The notes under the pieces are model-generated. The model was given only the letters and a program-made list of their open reading frames with translations, was not told the origin of the DNA and made no database searches. A DNA stretch of 64,000 bases from Pseudoduganella namucuonensis (GTDB lineage: Bacteria > Pseudomonadota > Gammaproteobacteria > Burkholderiales > Burkholderiaceae_D): contig NZ_FPBO01000010.1 in assembly GCF_900116645.1 (NCBI RefSeq), positions 1 through 64,000 on the forward strand, in the 5' to 3' direction. This document shows positions 43,621-52,203 of the stretch, one piece after another (position 1 is the stretch's first letter; the number at the start of each line of letters is the position of its first letter). Position numbers and translations under genes: made by a program.

Positions 43621-43845
43621 TTAATGGGCGCGGGACAGGATCAGCAGCCAGCGGCGCAGCAACAGGATCTCCACGTGGCCGGCCTGCACGCCGGTGTCGC
43701 ATTCGATGAGCGGGTTGACGGCGTAGTAGCGCTTGCGGAAGTCGCGGCAGACCAGCACTTCGCGCTTGCCGAAGCGCGCCAGGAAGGACGTAGGGGCATA
43801 TTCCAGGCCAAAACGGGAGCCGAAGCCGCTGTTAAGAGTAGTCAT
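43621..43845 (-). CDS. Small protein behind two LexA boxes, possible SOS gene
   Basis: I do not recognise this 74-residue protein (MTTLNSGFGSRFGLEYAPTS at the N-terminus). It is basic (REVLVCRDFRKRYYA), then has a hydrophobic C-terminal segment (HVEILLLRRWLLILSRAH) that could be amphipathic or membrane-associated. AAGGAACAGCG precedes the ATG. Its promoter region holds two overlapping sequences that fit the LexA consensus, so it may be DNA-damage induced. Small SOS proteins are often division inhibitors or toxins, but that is inference. Confidence 0.75.
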   Translation of the reverse strand: MTTLNSGFGSRFGLEYAPTSFLARFGKREVLVCRDFRKRYYAVNPLIECDTGVQAGHVEILLLRRWLLILSRAH

Positions 43846-43895
43846 CGCTGTTCCTTTGTGTGTTGATCATTAACGAGCCACCACTGTATCACAAC

Positions 43896-43933
43896 TACTG
43901 TTTGAAAACACAGTACTGTATGAAATATCAGTA
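43896..43933. promoter_or_regulatory. Two overlapping LexA-box-like sites
   Basis: Site 1, 43896-43915, reads TACTGT-N8-ACAGTA, a perfect match to CTGT-N8-ACAG. Site 2, 43914-43933, reads TACTGT-N8-TCAGTA, one mismatch, sharing two bases with site 1. The region is AT-rich and lies 51 bases from the small gene's start (minus strand) and about 95 from the catalase-like gene (plus strand). Confidence 0.75.
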
Positions 43934-44027
43934 GAATTAAACAACTGTTGTTTTTTTATGTGCGCTGGCCAACGGACATGCCGCCCGGCATTATCCAGAA
44001 TGCATGGACACACCAGCGGAGCGCACC

Positions 44028-44753
44028 ATGAACGCCAACAACCACAGCCCGATCCACACCGACACCGGCCACGGCCTCCTGCAAGCGGAACTGCATGTGC
44101 TGGACGGCCTGCCGCCGGAACTGGCGCAGGGCATGTTCGCCGGCGCGGCCGCGTATCCCACGCTGATGCGCCTGTCCGGCGCGCCGGGGTCGCGCGCCAT
44201 GTCGATCAAGGTGCTGGGCCTGGACCGCGGGTCCATGCCGGGCGCGGCCGGCCAGCGCGTCCAGGACTTCGTGCTGGGCGGCGAACCGGACCACTACCTG
44301 CTGGGCGAAACCTATTTCAGCCAGGCCCGCATCCTGTTCGGCGCCCGCATCGCCCAGGTCTGCGTGACGCCGGTCTCGGCCGCCTCCACCAAGGCGCCGG
44401 ACGGCCCGGCGCTGCGCGAGGCCATGGTCGAGCATTTCGCCCGCTTCGGCGCGGAATGGGAGTTGCGCGTGTCGATCGAGGACGGTCCCTTCGGCTGGCT
44501 GGAGGACGCCAGGCGCTACCGCGCCGTGGCGCGCATCGTCGCCCGTCCGCAGCCGGCGTGGAGCAGCGCGCTGGCGCGCGTGGTGGAGCGGGGCATGTCC
44601 TTCAGCCCCTGGCATTGCGTGGCCGCGCACCAGCCCATGGGCGCCATCCTGCGCGGACGCCGCGACGGCTACGGCGCGGCGGCGCGCTTCCGCGGCGAGC
44701 GGCCGCGGGTTAACATGCGGGAACCCTACAATGCCTGCCTGCTCCCATCTTGA
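44028..44753 (+). CDS. Catalase-superfamily-like protein, short form
   Basis: At 241 residues it covers the conserved part of heme catalase-family proteins (LLQAELHVLDGLPPELAQGMF, AMSIKVLGLDRG, QRVQDFVLGGEP, then SPWHCVAAHQPMGAILRGRRDG) but is shorter than most. The catalytic His/Asn/Tyr set is not clearly preserved, so peroxide-splitting activity is doubtful. ATG 44028 follows GGAGCGCACC; an in-frame ATG at 44004 lacks a site. It overlaps the PAP2 gene by four bases, suggesting one operon. Confidence 0.78.
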   Translation: MNANNHSPIHTDTGHGLLQAELHVLDGLPPELAQGMFAGAAAYPTLMRLSGAPGSRAMSIKVLGLDRGSMPGAAGQRVQDFVLGGEPDHYLLGETYFSQARILFGARIAQVCVTPVSAASTKAPDGPALREAMVEHFARFGAEWELRVSIEDGPFGWLEDARRYRAVARIVARPQPAWSSALARVVERGMSFSPWHCVAAHQPMGAILRGRRDGYGAAARFRGERPRVNMREPYNACLLPS

Positions 44754-45475
44754 AGCCATCCGCGCGATCCAGACTATTCCGCTTTATCGAAGCCCGGCTC
44801 ACCCCGGGCGGTGAGTTCGGCCTGCACCTGACCGCGGGCGTGGCCCTGCTGGTGGCCGCCGTCGCGCTGTTCGGCGAGGTGGCCGAGGACATGGCCGAAC
44901 TGGACGGCCTGGCCGCGTTCGACCGCCACGTGTCCGATTGGATGCACGGCCACGCGCGCGAGCCGTACACCAGCCTCATGCTGCTGCTCACGCATATGCA
45001 CAGCGTGGCGGGCATGGCGGTGCTGGTGTCGCTGCTGGCGCTGTACTTCTGGCGCCGCCGGGCGCGCTACTGGCTGCTGGCGCTGCTGTTGACGGTGCCC
45101 GGCGGCATGCTGCTGAACGTGCTGCTCAAGCATGTCTACCGGCGCGCGCGGCCCGTGTTCGAGGAGCCGCTGCTGGCGCTGCCCACCTACAGCTTTCCCA
45201 GCGGGCACACCGCCGCCGCCGCCCTGTTCTACGGCCTGCTGGCGGCCTATGTCGTGATGACGGCGCGGCGCTGGCGCGTGCGCGCGCTGGCCGTGGCGGG
45301 CGCGGCGGCGATGGTGGCGCTGGTGGCCGTCAGCCGCATCTACCTTGGCGTACACTATCCCACCGACACGCTGGCGGCGGCGCTGGAAAGCTGCGGCTGG
45401 ATGGCGGTGTGCATCACCGGCTGTTCCACGCTGCGGCGGCGCCGCGAGGCGCGGTCCTTGAAAGGGGAGACATGA
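44750..45475 (+). CDS. PAP2-family membrane phosphatase
   Basis: The 241-residue integral membrane protein carries the three PAP2 motifs: KHVYRRARP, SFPSGHT and SRIYLGVHYPTD. It would dephosphorylate phosphatidic acid, undecaprenyl-PP or a related lipid phosphate, with the site on the periplasmic face. The start is probably TTG at 44750 overlapping the previous stop (TTGA), as the first 35 residues have no ATG or GTG; this start is provisional. It is followed by a lipid kinase gene. Confidence 0.88.
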   Translation: MKPSARSRLFRFIEARLTPGGEFGLHLTAGVALLVAAVALFGEVAEDMAELDGLAAFDRHVSDWMHGHAREPYTSLMLLLTHMHSVAGMAVLVSLLALYFWRRRARYWLLALLLTVPGGMLLNVLLKHVYRRARPVFEEPLLALPTYSFPSGHTAAAALFYGLLAAYVVMTARRWRVRALAVAGAAAMVALVAVSRIYLGVHYPTDTLAAALESCGWMAVCITGCSTLRRRREARSLKGET

Positions 45476-46368
45476 TGGGCGACACGGTGGCCGTCATCAT
45501 CAACGCCGGCGCGGGGCTGGGCTATTGCGCCGACTGGTCGGCCCAACTGCGCGGCAAGTTCGCCGCGCACGGCATGGCGCCGGACATCACGCTGGCGCAA
45601 GGCGGCGCCGAGATGATCGCGGCGGCCGAGGCCGCCGTCCGGCGCGGCGCGCCGATGGTGGTGGCCGGCGGCGGCGACGGCACCGTCAACGCGGTGGCCT
45701 CGGTGCTGGTGGGAACGGACATCCCCTACGGCGTGCTGCCGCTGGGCACATTGAACCATTTCGCCAAGGACTTGAAGATCCCGCTGGAACTGGACGCGGC
45801 CATCGCCAACCTGGCGCGCGGCCGGCCGCGCAAGGTGGACGTGGGCGAGGTGAACGGCCGCATCTTCCTCAACAACTCCAGCCTGGGCCTGTACCCGGAC
45901 ATCGTGCGCGACCGCGAGCGCCAGCAGCGCCGCCTTGGGCGCGGCAAGTGGCTGGCGTTCAGCTGGGCGGCGCTCTCGGCCCTAAGGCGCTATCCTTTCC
46001 TCAGCGTGCGCCTGTCGGTGAACGGCGAGGCGCACGCCCGCCGCACGCCTTTCGTTTTCATCGGCAACAACGAGTACCTGATGCAGGGCTTTAACATCGG
46101 TGAACGGGCGCGGCTGGACGGCGGCACGCTGAGCCTGTACGTGGCGCAGCGGCCCTCGCGCCTGGGGCTGGCGCGGCTGGCCTGGCACGCGCTGACGGGC
46201 AGGCTGGCGCAGCAGCGCGATTTCGACGTGGTGCTGGCGTCCGAACTGGCGGTGGACACGCGCCACAAGCGCATCCGCGTGGCGACCGACGGCGAGGTCA
46301 CCGTGATGCAGACCCCGCTGGAGTACCGCCTGCGCACCGGCGCGCTGACGGTGATGGTGCCGTCTTAA
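45475..46368 (+). CDS. Diacylglycerol/lipid kinase family protein
   Basis: The 297-residue DAGK-fold protein has the nucleotide loop VVAGGGDGTVNAVASVLV and the PLGTLNHFAKDL segment. It would phosphorylate diacylglycerol or a similar lipid, opposite to the PAP2 enzyme beside it. Two adjacent ATGs are possible (45472 and 45475); the second has better spacing from AGGGGAG. It ends 14 bases before the phosphoesterase gene. Confidence 0.9.
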   Translation: MGDTVAVIINAGAGLGYCADWSAQLRGKFAAHGMAPDITLAQGGAEMIAAAEAAVRRGAPMVVAGGGDGTVNAVASVLVGTDIPYGVLPLGTLNHFAKDLKIPLELDAAIANLARGRPRKVDVGEVNGRIFLNNSSLGLYPDIVRDRERQQRRLGRGKWLAFSWAALSALRRYPFLSVRLSVNGEAHARRTPFVFIGNNEYLMQGFNIGERARLDGGTLSLYVAQRPSRLGLARLAWHALTGRLAQQRDFDVVLASELAVDTRHKRIRVATDGEVTVMQTPLEYRLRTGALTVMVPS

Positions 46369-46382
46369 CCTGGAGAAGCTGT

Positions 46383-47225
46383 ATGCGAACGATAGTGCAT
46401 CTTTCGGACCTGCATTTCGGCCGTGTCGACGAGGCCCTGCTGGCGCCGCTGCGGCGCTGCGTGGAGGGCTTGCGGCCGCACGTGGTGGTGGCCTCGGGCG
46501 ACCTGACGCAGCGGGCCCGCAGCGCCCAGTTCAAGGCCGCCAAGGCGTGGCTGGACACGCTGCCCCAGCCGCAGATCATCGTGCCGGGCAACCACGACAT
46601 CCCGCTCTACAATGTCGCCGCGCGCTTCCTGACGCCGCTGGTCAAGTACCGGCGCCACGTCACGCCCAACCTCGCGCCCGAGCACGTGGACGACGAGATC
46701 GCCGTGCTGGGCCTGAACACGGCGCGCTCGCTGACCTTCAAGGACGGGCGCGTCAACGAGGAGCAGATCGCGCGCCTGCGCCGGCGCTTCGCCGCGCTGC
46801 CGGCGCGCCTGACGCGCGTGGTGGTCACCCACCACCCCTTCGACCTGCCGGAACACCACGACGAGGACGACCTGGTGGACCGCGCGCCGATGGCGATGAC
46901 GGCCTTCTCGCAATGCGGCGTCGACCTGCTGCTGGCGGGCCACCTGCATTCCAGCCACGCGGGCAACAGCGCGCAGCGCCACAAGATCGCCGGCTACGCG
47001 GCGCTGGTGGTGCAGGCCGGCACGGCCACCTCGACCCGCAAGCGCGGCGAGGAAAACTCCTTCAACGCCATCCACGTCGAGCACGACCGCATCACGGTGG
47101 ACCGCTACAGCTGGCGCGAGGAGGAGGCCAGGTTCCACCCCGGCCGCTCGGAGACCTTCGTGCGCACCGGCGAGGTCTGGCTGCCGGAGCGGCCGCCGGA
47201 AGCCGTCACAGCCAATAATCCATAA
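46383..47225 (+). CDS. Calcineurin-like metallophosphoesterase
   Basis: The 280-residue protein has the metal-binding blocks HLSDLHFG, ASGDLTQ, PGNHD, VVTHHP and LAGHLHSS in order. No signal peptide, so it is cytosolic. The substrate (nucleotide or lipid-derived) is unknown, but it is in an operon with the lipid kinase. Its last 20 bases overlap the 3' end of the convergent phospholipase D gene. Confidence 0.92.
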   Translation: MRTIVHLSDLHFGRVDEALLAPLRRCVEGLRPHVVVASGDLTQRARSAQFKAAKAWLDTLPQPQIIVPGNHDIPLYNVAARFLTPLVKYRRHVTPNLAPEHVDDEIAVLGLNTARSLTFKDGRVNEEQIARLRRRFAALPARLTRVVVTHHPFDLPEHHDEDDLVDRAPMAMTAFSQCGVDLLLAGHLHSSHAGNSAQRHKIAGYAALVVQAGTATSTRKRGEENSFNAIHVEHDRITVDRYSWREEEARFHPGRSETFVRTGEVWLPERPPEAVTANNP

Positions 47226-48594
47226 ACCGCGCCGACCATTCCTTGACGCGCATGCTCCACGGGCGCTTGCGCCAGCCTTCCCTGGTGACCTGGGTGGAGT
47301 TGCGCACGTCCTCGCGGAAGGCGCGCTCCATCTCCTCGCCGAAGCCGGCCCCCATGACGATCACGCTGACCTCGCTGTTGTGCAGGAAGCTGCGCGTGTC
47401 CAGGTTGGTCGAGCCCACGGTCGACCAGACGCCGTCGATCACCGCCGTCTTCGAGTGCAGCACGGCCAGCTTCAGCTCGTGGATCTTCACGCCCGCCTCC
47501 AGCAGTTCGTCGTAGAAGGCGCGGCCGGCGTGGAACACCAGGCCGCTGTCGGACACGCTGGGCAGCACCAGGCTGACGTCCACGCCCCGCTTCGCCGCGT
47601 CCACCAGCGCGGCCAGGGTCTGGTCGTCCGGCACGAAATAGGCCATCGTGATGTGGATGGATTTCTTGGCCTCCCGCATGGCCAGCAGGTAGGCCTTGAA
47701 GATCTCGAACTTGCCGCCCGGCTTGCTGCCCAGCACGCGCACGATGCGGTCGCCCGCCACCACCGGTTCCGGGAAGTAGTCGGCCTCGCGCAGGTCGTCC
47801 ACGTCCTGGCCGGTCCAGGCCTGGATGAACAGCCACTGGAGGGCGGCCACGGCCGGGCCCTCGATCTTCACGTGGGTGTCGCGCCAGCCCACCTGCGACT
47901 GGTCGGTGGACTTGTTCTTGGAGCGGAAGGGCGAACTCTTGGAATAGGTGTCGCTGATGTTGATGCCGCCGGTGAAGGCGACCTTGCCGTCCACGATCAG
48001 GATCTTGCGGTGGTCGCGGTTGTTCACCTTCCAGCCGTTGCCGCGCACCTTGGCCGGGTTGACCGGGTTGAAGGCCACCAGCTTGATGCCGCCCTCGCGC
48101 ATGCGGTCGAAGAACTTCTGCGGCACGCCGAGGGTGCCCACGCTGTCGTAGATGATGTTGACCGTCACGCCCTGGCGCTGCTTGTCGATCAGCAGGTCGG
48201 CGAACTGGTTGCCCAGCTCGTCCTCGTCGAAGATGTAGGTCTCGAAATTGATGTTGTTGCGCGCCGCCGCGATGGCCGCGATCATTTCCTTCATCGTGGC
48301 CGGGCCGTCGAACAGCAGCTGCACCTTGTTGCCGGCGATCAGGGGCACGCCGGTGGCCGCCTCCTCCAGCTTGGCCTGCTGCGCCAGGTCCAGCGCGCCC
48401 TTGGCCCAGCGTTTGCGTAGCAGCGAGGCGCCGGCGTCGGCCGGCAGCTTGCCGTCGGCGCCCTGGATCAGCGGCTTGGCCGGGGCCTGCGCCTTGGCGA
48501 TGTCGGCCTCGACGGTGGGCAGCGAGGCGCACGCCACCAGGGACCAGCAAGTCATCAGGGTCGCCAGCCAGTAGCGCGCGCGGGTGGGGTTCAT
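47206..48594 (-). CDS. Phospholipase D / cardiolipin synthase-like lipoprotein
   Basis: The 462-residue protein has a lipoprotein signal (LVACAS, Cys22) and two intact HKD motifs: H195-RKILIVD and H380-SKTAVID. It would transfer or hydrolyse phosphatidyl groups, facing the periplasm. Its ATG overlaps the stop of the Gcr-type gene (ATGA), so they are co-translated. The ribosome binding site is weak, consistent with coupling. Confidence 0.91.
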   Translation of the reverse strand: MNPTRARYWLATLMTCWSLVACASLPTVEADIAKAQAPAKPLIQGADGKLPADAGASLLRKRWAKGALDLAQQAKLEEAATGVPLIAGNKVQLLFDGPATMKEMIAAIAAARNNINFETYIFDEDELGNQFADLLIDKQRQGVTVNIIYDSVGTLGVPQKFFDRMREGGIKLVAFNPVNPAKVRGNGWKVNNRDHRKILIVDGKVAFTGGINISDTYSKSSPFRSKNKSTDQSQVGWRDTHVKIEGPAVAALQWLFIQAWTGQDVDDLREADYFPEPVVAGDRIVRVLGSKPGGKFEIFKAYLLAMREAKKSIHITMAYFVPDDQTLAALVDAAKRGVDVSLVLPSVSDSGLVFHAGRAFYDELLEAGVKIHELKLAVLHSKTAVIDGVWSTVGSTNLDTRSFLHNSEVSVIVMGAGFGEEMERAFREDVRNSTQVTREGWRKRPWSMRVKEWSARFMDYWL

Positions 48595-50645
48595 TTTTGT
48601 CTCGTGGTTGTCATCTCGTCCGGCGATACGGGGGCCGTGTCCCTGGCCCCGAGGAAGAAGTCGACCGGCGCGGCCAGGAAGCGCCGCCCCAGCGTTTTGA
48701 GCAGGGCGTAGCCGTGCCTGAAACGCACTTGCCGGGAGCGCAGCGCCACCCACAGGGCGAGGCTGAAACTGACCAGCAGGTTGACCGCGCCGATGGCCAG
48801 GAAACCCGACACGGACTTCAACACCAGTTGCCAGCTTACATTGTGGTCCAAGGCCACGATTGCTGTCGCAAAGTTGGCCGATGAGAACGTCACGTGCCGG
48901 ATGTCGATGGGCAGGCCGAGCAGGAAGCCCAGCGTGCCGATGGTGCCGAGCAGGATGCCGAAGCACAGATTGCCCATCAGGCCGCCCAGGTTGTTCTCCA
49001 GGTACAGGCCGAGGCGGTCCAGCCGGTGCTGGCCGATCAGCCGGCCCGGGCCGCGCAGCTGCGACACGCGCCGCGCCCAGCGCGTGTACAGCGCCTGGTT
49101 GTCGTAGTAGCCCGAGATCAGTCCCGCCAGGAACAGGCAGACGCCGGCGATGGCCGCGTACGCCAGCGCGGGGCCGCCGACGGGATCGATGTCGCGCAGC
49201 AGGTGCATGGCCTTGTCGGGCGTCACCAGGTGCGCGCCGGCGAGGCGCCGCCAGCTCCAGGCGATCAGCCAGGCGCAGGGGATGGCGGTGGCCAGGTTGC
49301 CCAGCACGGCCACCAGCTGGGTGCGGAACACCTTGTTGACCAGTTCGGCCATGCTGTCGGTGTCGAGGTGCTTGCCGTCCTTGCTTTGCAGGCCGGCGGC
49401 GATGCGCGAGGCCGTCATCGCCGGCTGCTTGGTCGCCACCGTGAAATGCAGCAGGTGGATCAGCATGAAACCCAGCGAATAGTTCATGCTGAACAGGAAG
49501 GCCTCCACCAGCGGCGCCGCGCGCAGCTTGCCCATCAGGATCTTGATCAGCGCCATGAAGCCGATCACCAGGCCGGCGCCGGCCGAGGACAGGAACATGC
49601 CGGCCAGCTGGGCGCGGTTGTCCGCCACGTAGTGCTCGCCGGTGCGGCTGGCGTTCTCCGTCACGTTGCGCGCCAGCAGGTGGACGTTGTCGGCCAGCAG
49701 TTCGCGCACGCGGTATTTCTTGTTGTGCGCCTCGATCAGTTCCAGCGCCAGCGCAACGCCGGCCGCGCGGCGCAGGCTGGAGGGCGCGCGCGGCGAGCGG
49801 TGCGGCGGCGTCACCGCCTCCGACACGGCGCGCACGTCGAGCGTGGGCGCGCTGGGCAGTTCGCCCGAGGTGTCGACCAGGAACAGCAGCTTGCGCAGGC
49901 GGTCTATGCTTTGCGTCAAGGTCACTAGCAGGTAGGTCAGGGCGATGCTGGTGCCCTGCGCCAGCGCCTTCTTGCGGATCTTGGCGACCACCGCGTCGCA
50001 CTGGTCCAGCATCACCAGCAGGTGGCGGGCGTCGTCCACGCGGCCGTCGAGGTAGGCCTGCACTTCGCGGTTCTGCTCGGTGAACGGGGAATCGAACACC
50101 TCCATCTCGGTGTGGAAATTGGTCAGCTTCGGTTCCAGGCCGATGGCGGCCACGCGGTAGGACAAGGTGCGGATCGCCTCCAGCAGGCCGGGCAGCATCA
50201 CATTGGCCATGCCGGGGATGGGCGTGAAGATGGTGTCGAACAAGGCCAGCCAGTCGGCGGCGGGCACGGCGCGTATCCACAGGTAGTCGGTGTCCAGGAA
50301 CATCAACTGGTCGACGGCGTCGCTCAGGTACTCGTCGCCCAGCGCCGGCGGCAGCACGCGGTAGGCGACGCGGCGCTTGAGTTCGGAGAAGAAGCCGTCG
50401 TTCGACAGCACGCCGATTTCCGTGTACAGGCTGGCGTGGCGGCGACTGGTGAGCAGGCGCAGCATATAGTCGCGCAGCGTCCGCGCCTGGCGCGGATCGG
50501 CCTTCAGCAGGCGGGTCAGCGTGCGCACCCGTTCGGTCGCCGCGCCAGTGTCGGCGGGGCGTTCGGGGCGCAGCGTGTGGAAAAGCCGGACCAGCGCGTC
50601 GATGCCGGTGGTCGCATCGGAGATGCTTTCAAGGATGTCTAGCAT
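48591..50645 (-). CDS. Gcr-family membrane protein (annotated 'site-specific recombinase')
   Basis: The 684-residue protein belongs to PF10136, named for the gonococcal gcr recombinase, but it has at least six transmembrane segments in the C-terminal half (e.g. MFLSSAGAGLVIGFMALIKI, LSVSGFLAIGAVNLLVSFSLALW) and no recombinase active site. I therefore doubt the recombinase name. The N-terminal 300 residues are helical and soluble. It is upstream of, and translationally coupled to, the phospholipase-D lipoprotein, pointing to a membrane lipid or envelope role. Confidence 0.87.
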   Translation of the reverse strand: MLDILESISDATTGIDALVRLFHTLRPERPADTGAATERVRTLTRLLKADPRQARTLRDYMLRLLTSRRHASLYTEIGVLSNDGFFSELKRRVAYRVLPPALGDEYLSDAVDQLMFLDTDYLWIRAVPAADWLALFDTIFTPIPGMANVMLPGLLEAIRTLSYRVAAIGLEPKLTNFHTEMEVFDSPFTEQNREVQAYLDGRVDDARHLLVMLDQCDAVVAKIRKKALAQGTSIALTYLLVTLTQSIDRLRKLLFLVDTSGELPSAPTLDVRAVSEAVTPPHRSPRAPSSLRRAAGVALALELIEAHNKKYRVRELLADNVHLLARNVTENASRTGEHYVADNRAQLAGMFLSSAGAGLVIGFMALIKILMGKLRAAPLVEAFLFSMNYSLGFMLIHLLHFTVATKQPAMTASRIAAGLQSKDGKHLDTDSMAELVNKVFRTQLVAVLGNLATAIPCAWLIAWSWRRLAGAHLVTPDKAMHLLRDIDPVGGPALAYAAIAGVCLFLAGLISGYYDNQALYTRWARRVSQLRGPGRLIGQHRLDRLGLYLENNLGGLMGNLCFGILLGTIGTLGFLLGLPIDIRHVTFSSANFATAIVALDHNVSWQLVLKSVSGFLAIGAVNLLVSFSLALWVALRSRQVRFRHGYALLKTLGRRFLAAPVDFFLGARDTAPVSPDEMTTTRQK

Positions 50646-50722
50646 CCCCGCAGTCTAGCCGAAATGCTGCGACCGCACATTTCCGCAGGCGCGCCGCGCG
50701 CCCGCGCCGGGCCCTGTTCGCC

Positions 50723-52027
50723 TCAGCAGAGGTTGATCTTGGCGGCGGCGGCGCGCAGCTCGGCGCGGAAGTCCGGGTGGGCGATGCCGATCAGCGCGTC
50801 GGCGCGCTGGCGGGCCGACTTGCCGCGCAGCTGGGCCACGCCGTACTCGGTCACCACGTAGTTGACGTCGTTCTTGCTGGTGGTGACGTGCGTGCCGGCC
50901 GAGAGCGTGGGGACGATGCGGCTGATGGCGCCGTCCTTGGCGGTCGAGGGCAGCACGATGAAGGCCTTGCCGCCGCGCGAGCGGTTGGCGGCGCGCACGA
51001 AGTCGACCTGGCCGCCGGTGCCGGAATAGGGCAGGTGGGCGATGCTCTCGGAGCCGCACTGGCCCAGCAGGTCCACCTGCAGGCTGGCGTTGATGGCGAC
51101 CAGGTTGTCGTTCTGGCCGGCCGTCCACGGGTCGTTGGTGAAGTTCACCGGGTGCATCTCGAGCATGGGGTTGTGGTGCATGAAGTCGTACAGCCGCTTC
51201 GATCCCAGCGCGAAGGTGGCCACCATCTTGCCGGGCAGGTGGGTCTTGCGGCGGTTGGTCACCACGCCGGCCTCGACCAGCTTGAGGATGCCGTCGCCTA
51301 TCATTTCGGTGTGGATGCCGAGGTCGCGCTTGTCCGTCAGCTGCATGACGACGGCGTCGGGGATGCCGCCGTAGCCGATCTGCAAGGTCGAGCCGTCGTC
51401 TATCATGTCGGCCACGTATTTGCCGATCGCCTCCTGCACCGGGCCGATCTTGGGCAGGCCGACCTCGAACACGGGCTCGGCGCTTTCCACCAGCGCCGCC
51501 ACCTGCGAGATGTGGATGTGGCACTGGCCGTGCGCGAAGGGGACGTTGGGGTTGACCTCGAGCACGACGGCGCGCGCCTTCGCCACGGCGGCCATGGTGT
51601 AATCGGCGCCCAGGCTGAGCGACAAATAGCCGTGCTCGTCCATCGGCGAGGCCATCGAGAACACCACGTCGGAGGCGATGTGGCCGCGCTCGATCAGGCC
51701 GGGCAGTTCGGAGAAGTAGGCGGGGATGAAATCGGCCCAGCCGGCCTGCCCGGCGGCGCGCGAGGCGCCGCCGAAGAACAGCGCCACGTGGCGCACGTGG
51801 CCGACCGTGTCGCAGTCGAAGTAGCCGTATTTGCGCAGCGCGAGGATTTGCGCGACCTTGACGTCGCGGTAGTCGCGTCGCCGCTCGGACAATGCGCCCA
51901 GCAGCGTGGGCGGCTCGCCGGCGCCCGAGGGCACGATGATGAAGTCGCCGTCGCGCACGTGGCGGATGGCGTCGTCGGCGGACATGCGCTTGTCGTCGTA
52001 CAGCGCCCGGGCGGTGGGGTGGGTCAT
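50723..52027 (-). CDS. Acetyl-CoA hydrolase/transferase family CoA-transferase
   Basis: The 434-residue protein is of the class including 4-hydroxybutyrate CoA-transferase. Conserved blocks are FAHGQCHIHISQVAAL, LQIGYGGIPDAVV, GIHTEMIGDGI and PYSGTGGQVDFVRAA. It swaps CoA between acetyl- or butyryl-CoA and short organic acids. ATG 52027 follows AGGAGACC; an in-frame extension upstream is unlikely. Not clearly in an operon. Confidence 0.9.
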   Translation of the reverse strand: MTHPTARALYDDKRMSADDAIRHVRDGDFIIVPSGAGEPPTLLGALSERRRDYRDVKVAQILALRKYGYFDCDTVGHVRHVALFFGGASRAAGQAGWADFIPAYFSELPGLIERGHIASDVVFSMASPMDEHGYLSLSLGADYTMAAVAKARAVVLEVNPNVPFAHGQCHIHISQVAALVESAEPVFEVGLPKIGPVQEAIGKYVADMIDDGSTLQIGYGGIPDAVVMQLTDKRDLGIHTEMIGDGILKLVEAGVVTNRRKTHLPGKMVATFALGSKRLYDFMHHNPMLEMHPVNFTNDPWTAGQNDNLVAINASLQVDLLGQCGSESIAHLPYSGTGGQVDFVRAANRSRGGKAFIVLPSTAKDGAISRIVPTLSAGTHVTTSKNDVNYVVTEYGVAQLRGKSARQRADALIGIAHPDFRAELRAAAAKINLC

Positions 52028-52120
52028 GGTCTCCTGCCTTTCAGTTTGAATGTTTTGATTCACTATACGCGCGGCGCACCTTGAGGAATGTCAACGGGAC
52101 GACACTCATCTTGCAAGTGT

Positions 52121-52134
52121 GTGTGTCGTCGCAC
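52121..52134. promoter_or_regulatory. GTGCG-type palindrome, variant (porin promoter)
   Basis: GTGTG-TCGT-CGCAC, one base off the GTGCG-N4-CGCAC pattern, 69 bases upstream of the porin ATG. It lies in a GTGTGTGT run, so this is the weakest of the seven sites. Confidence 0.35.
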
Positions 52135-52203
52135 AGATCGCTGATATTTCGCAGATGTAAGCTGGAGGTAAGCTTTAACAGTTCAGACGCCATCGAGAAC
52201 ATC

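Noticed and set aside
48591-50645. A true site-specific recombinase
   Set aside because: No tyrosine or serine recombinase active-site signature and many TM segments.
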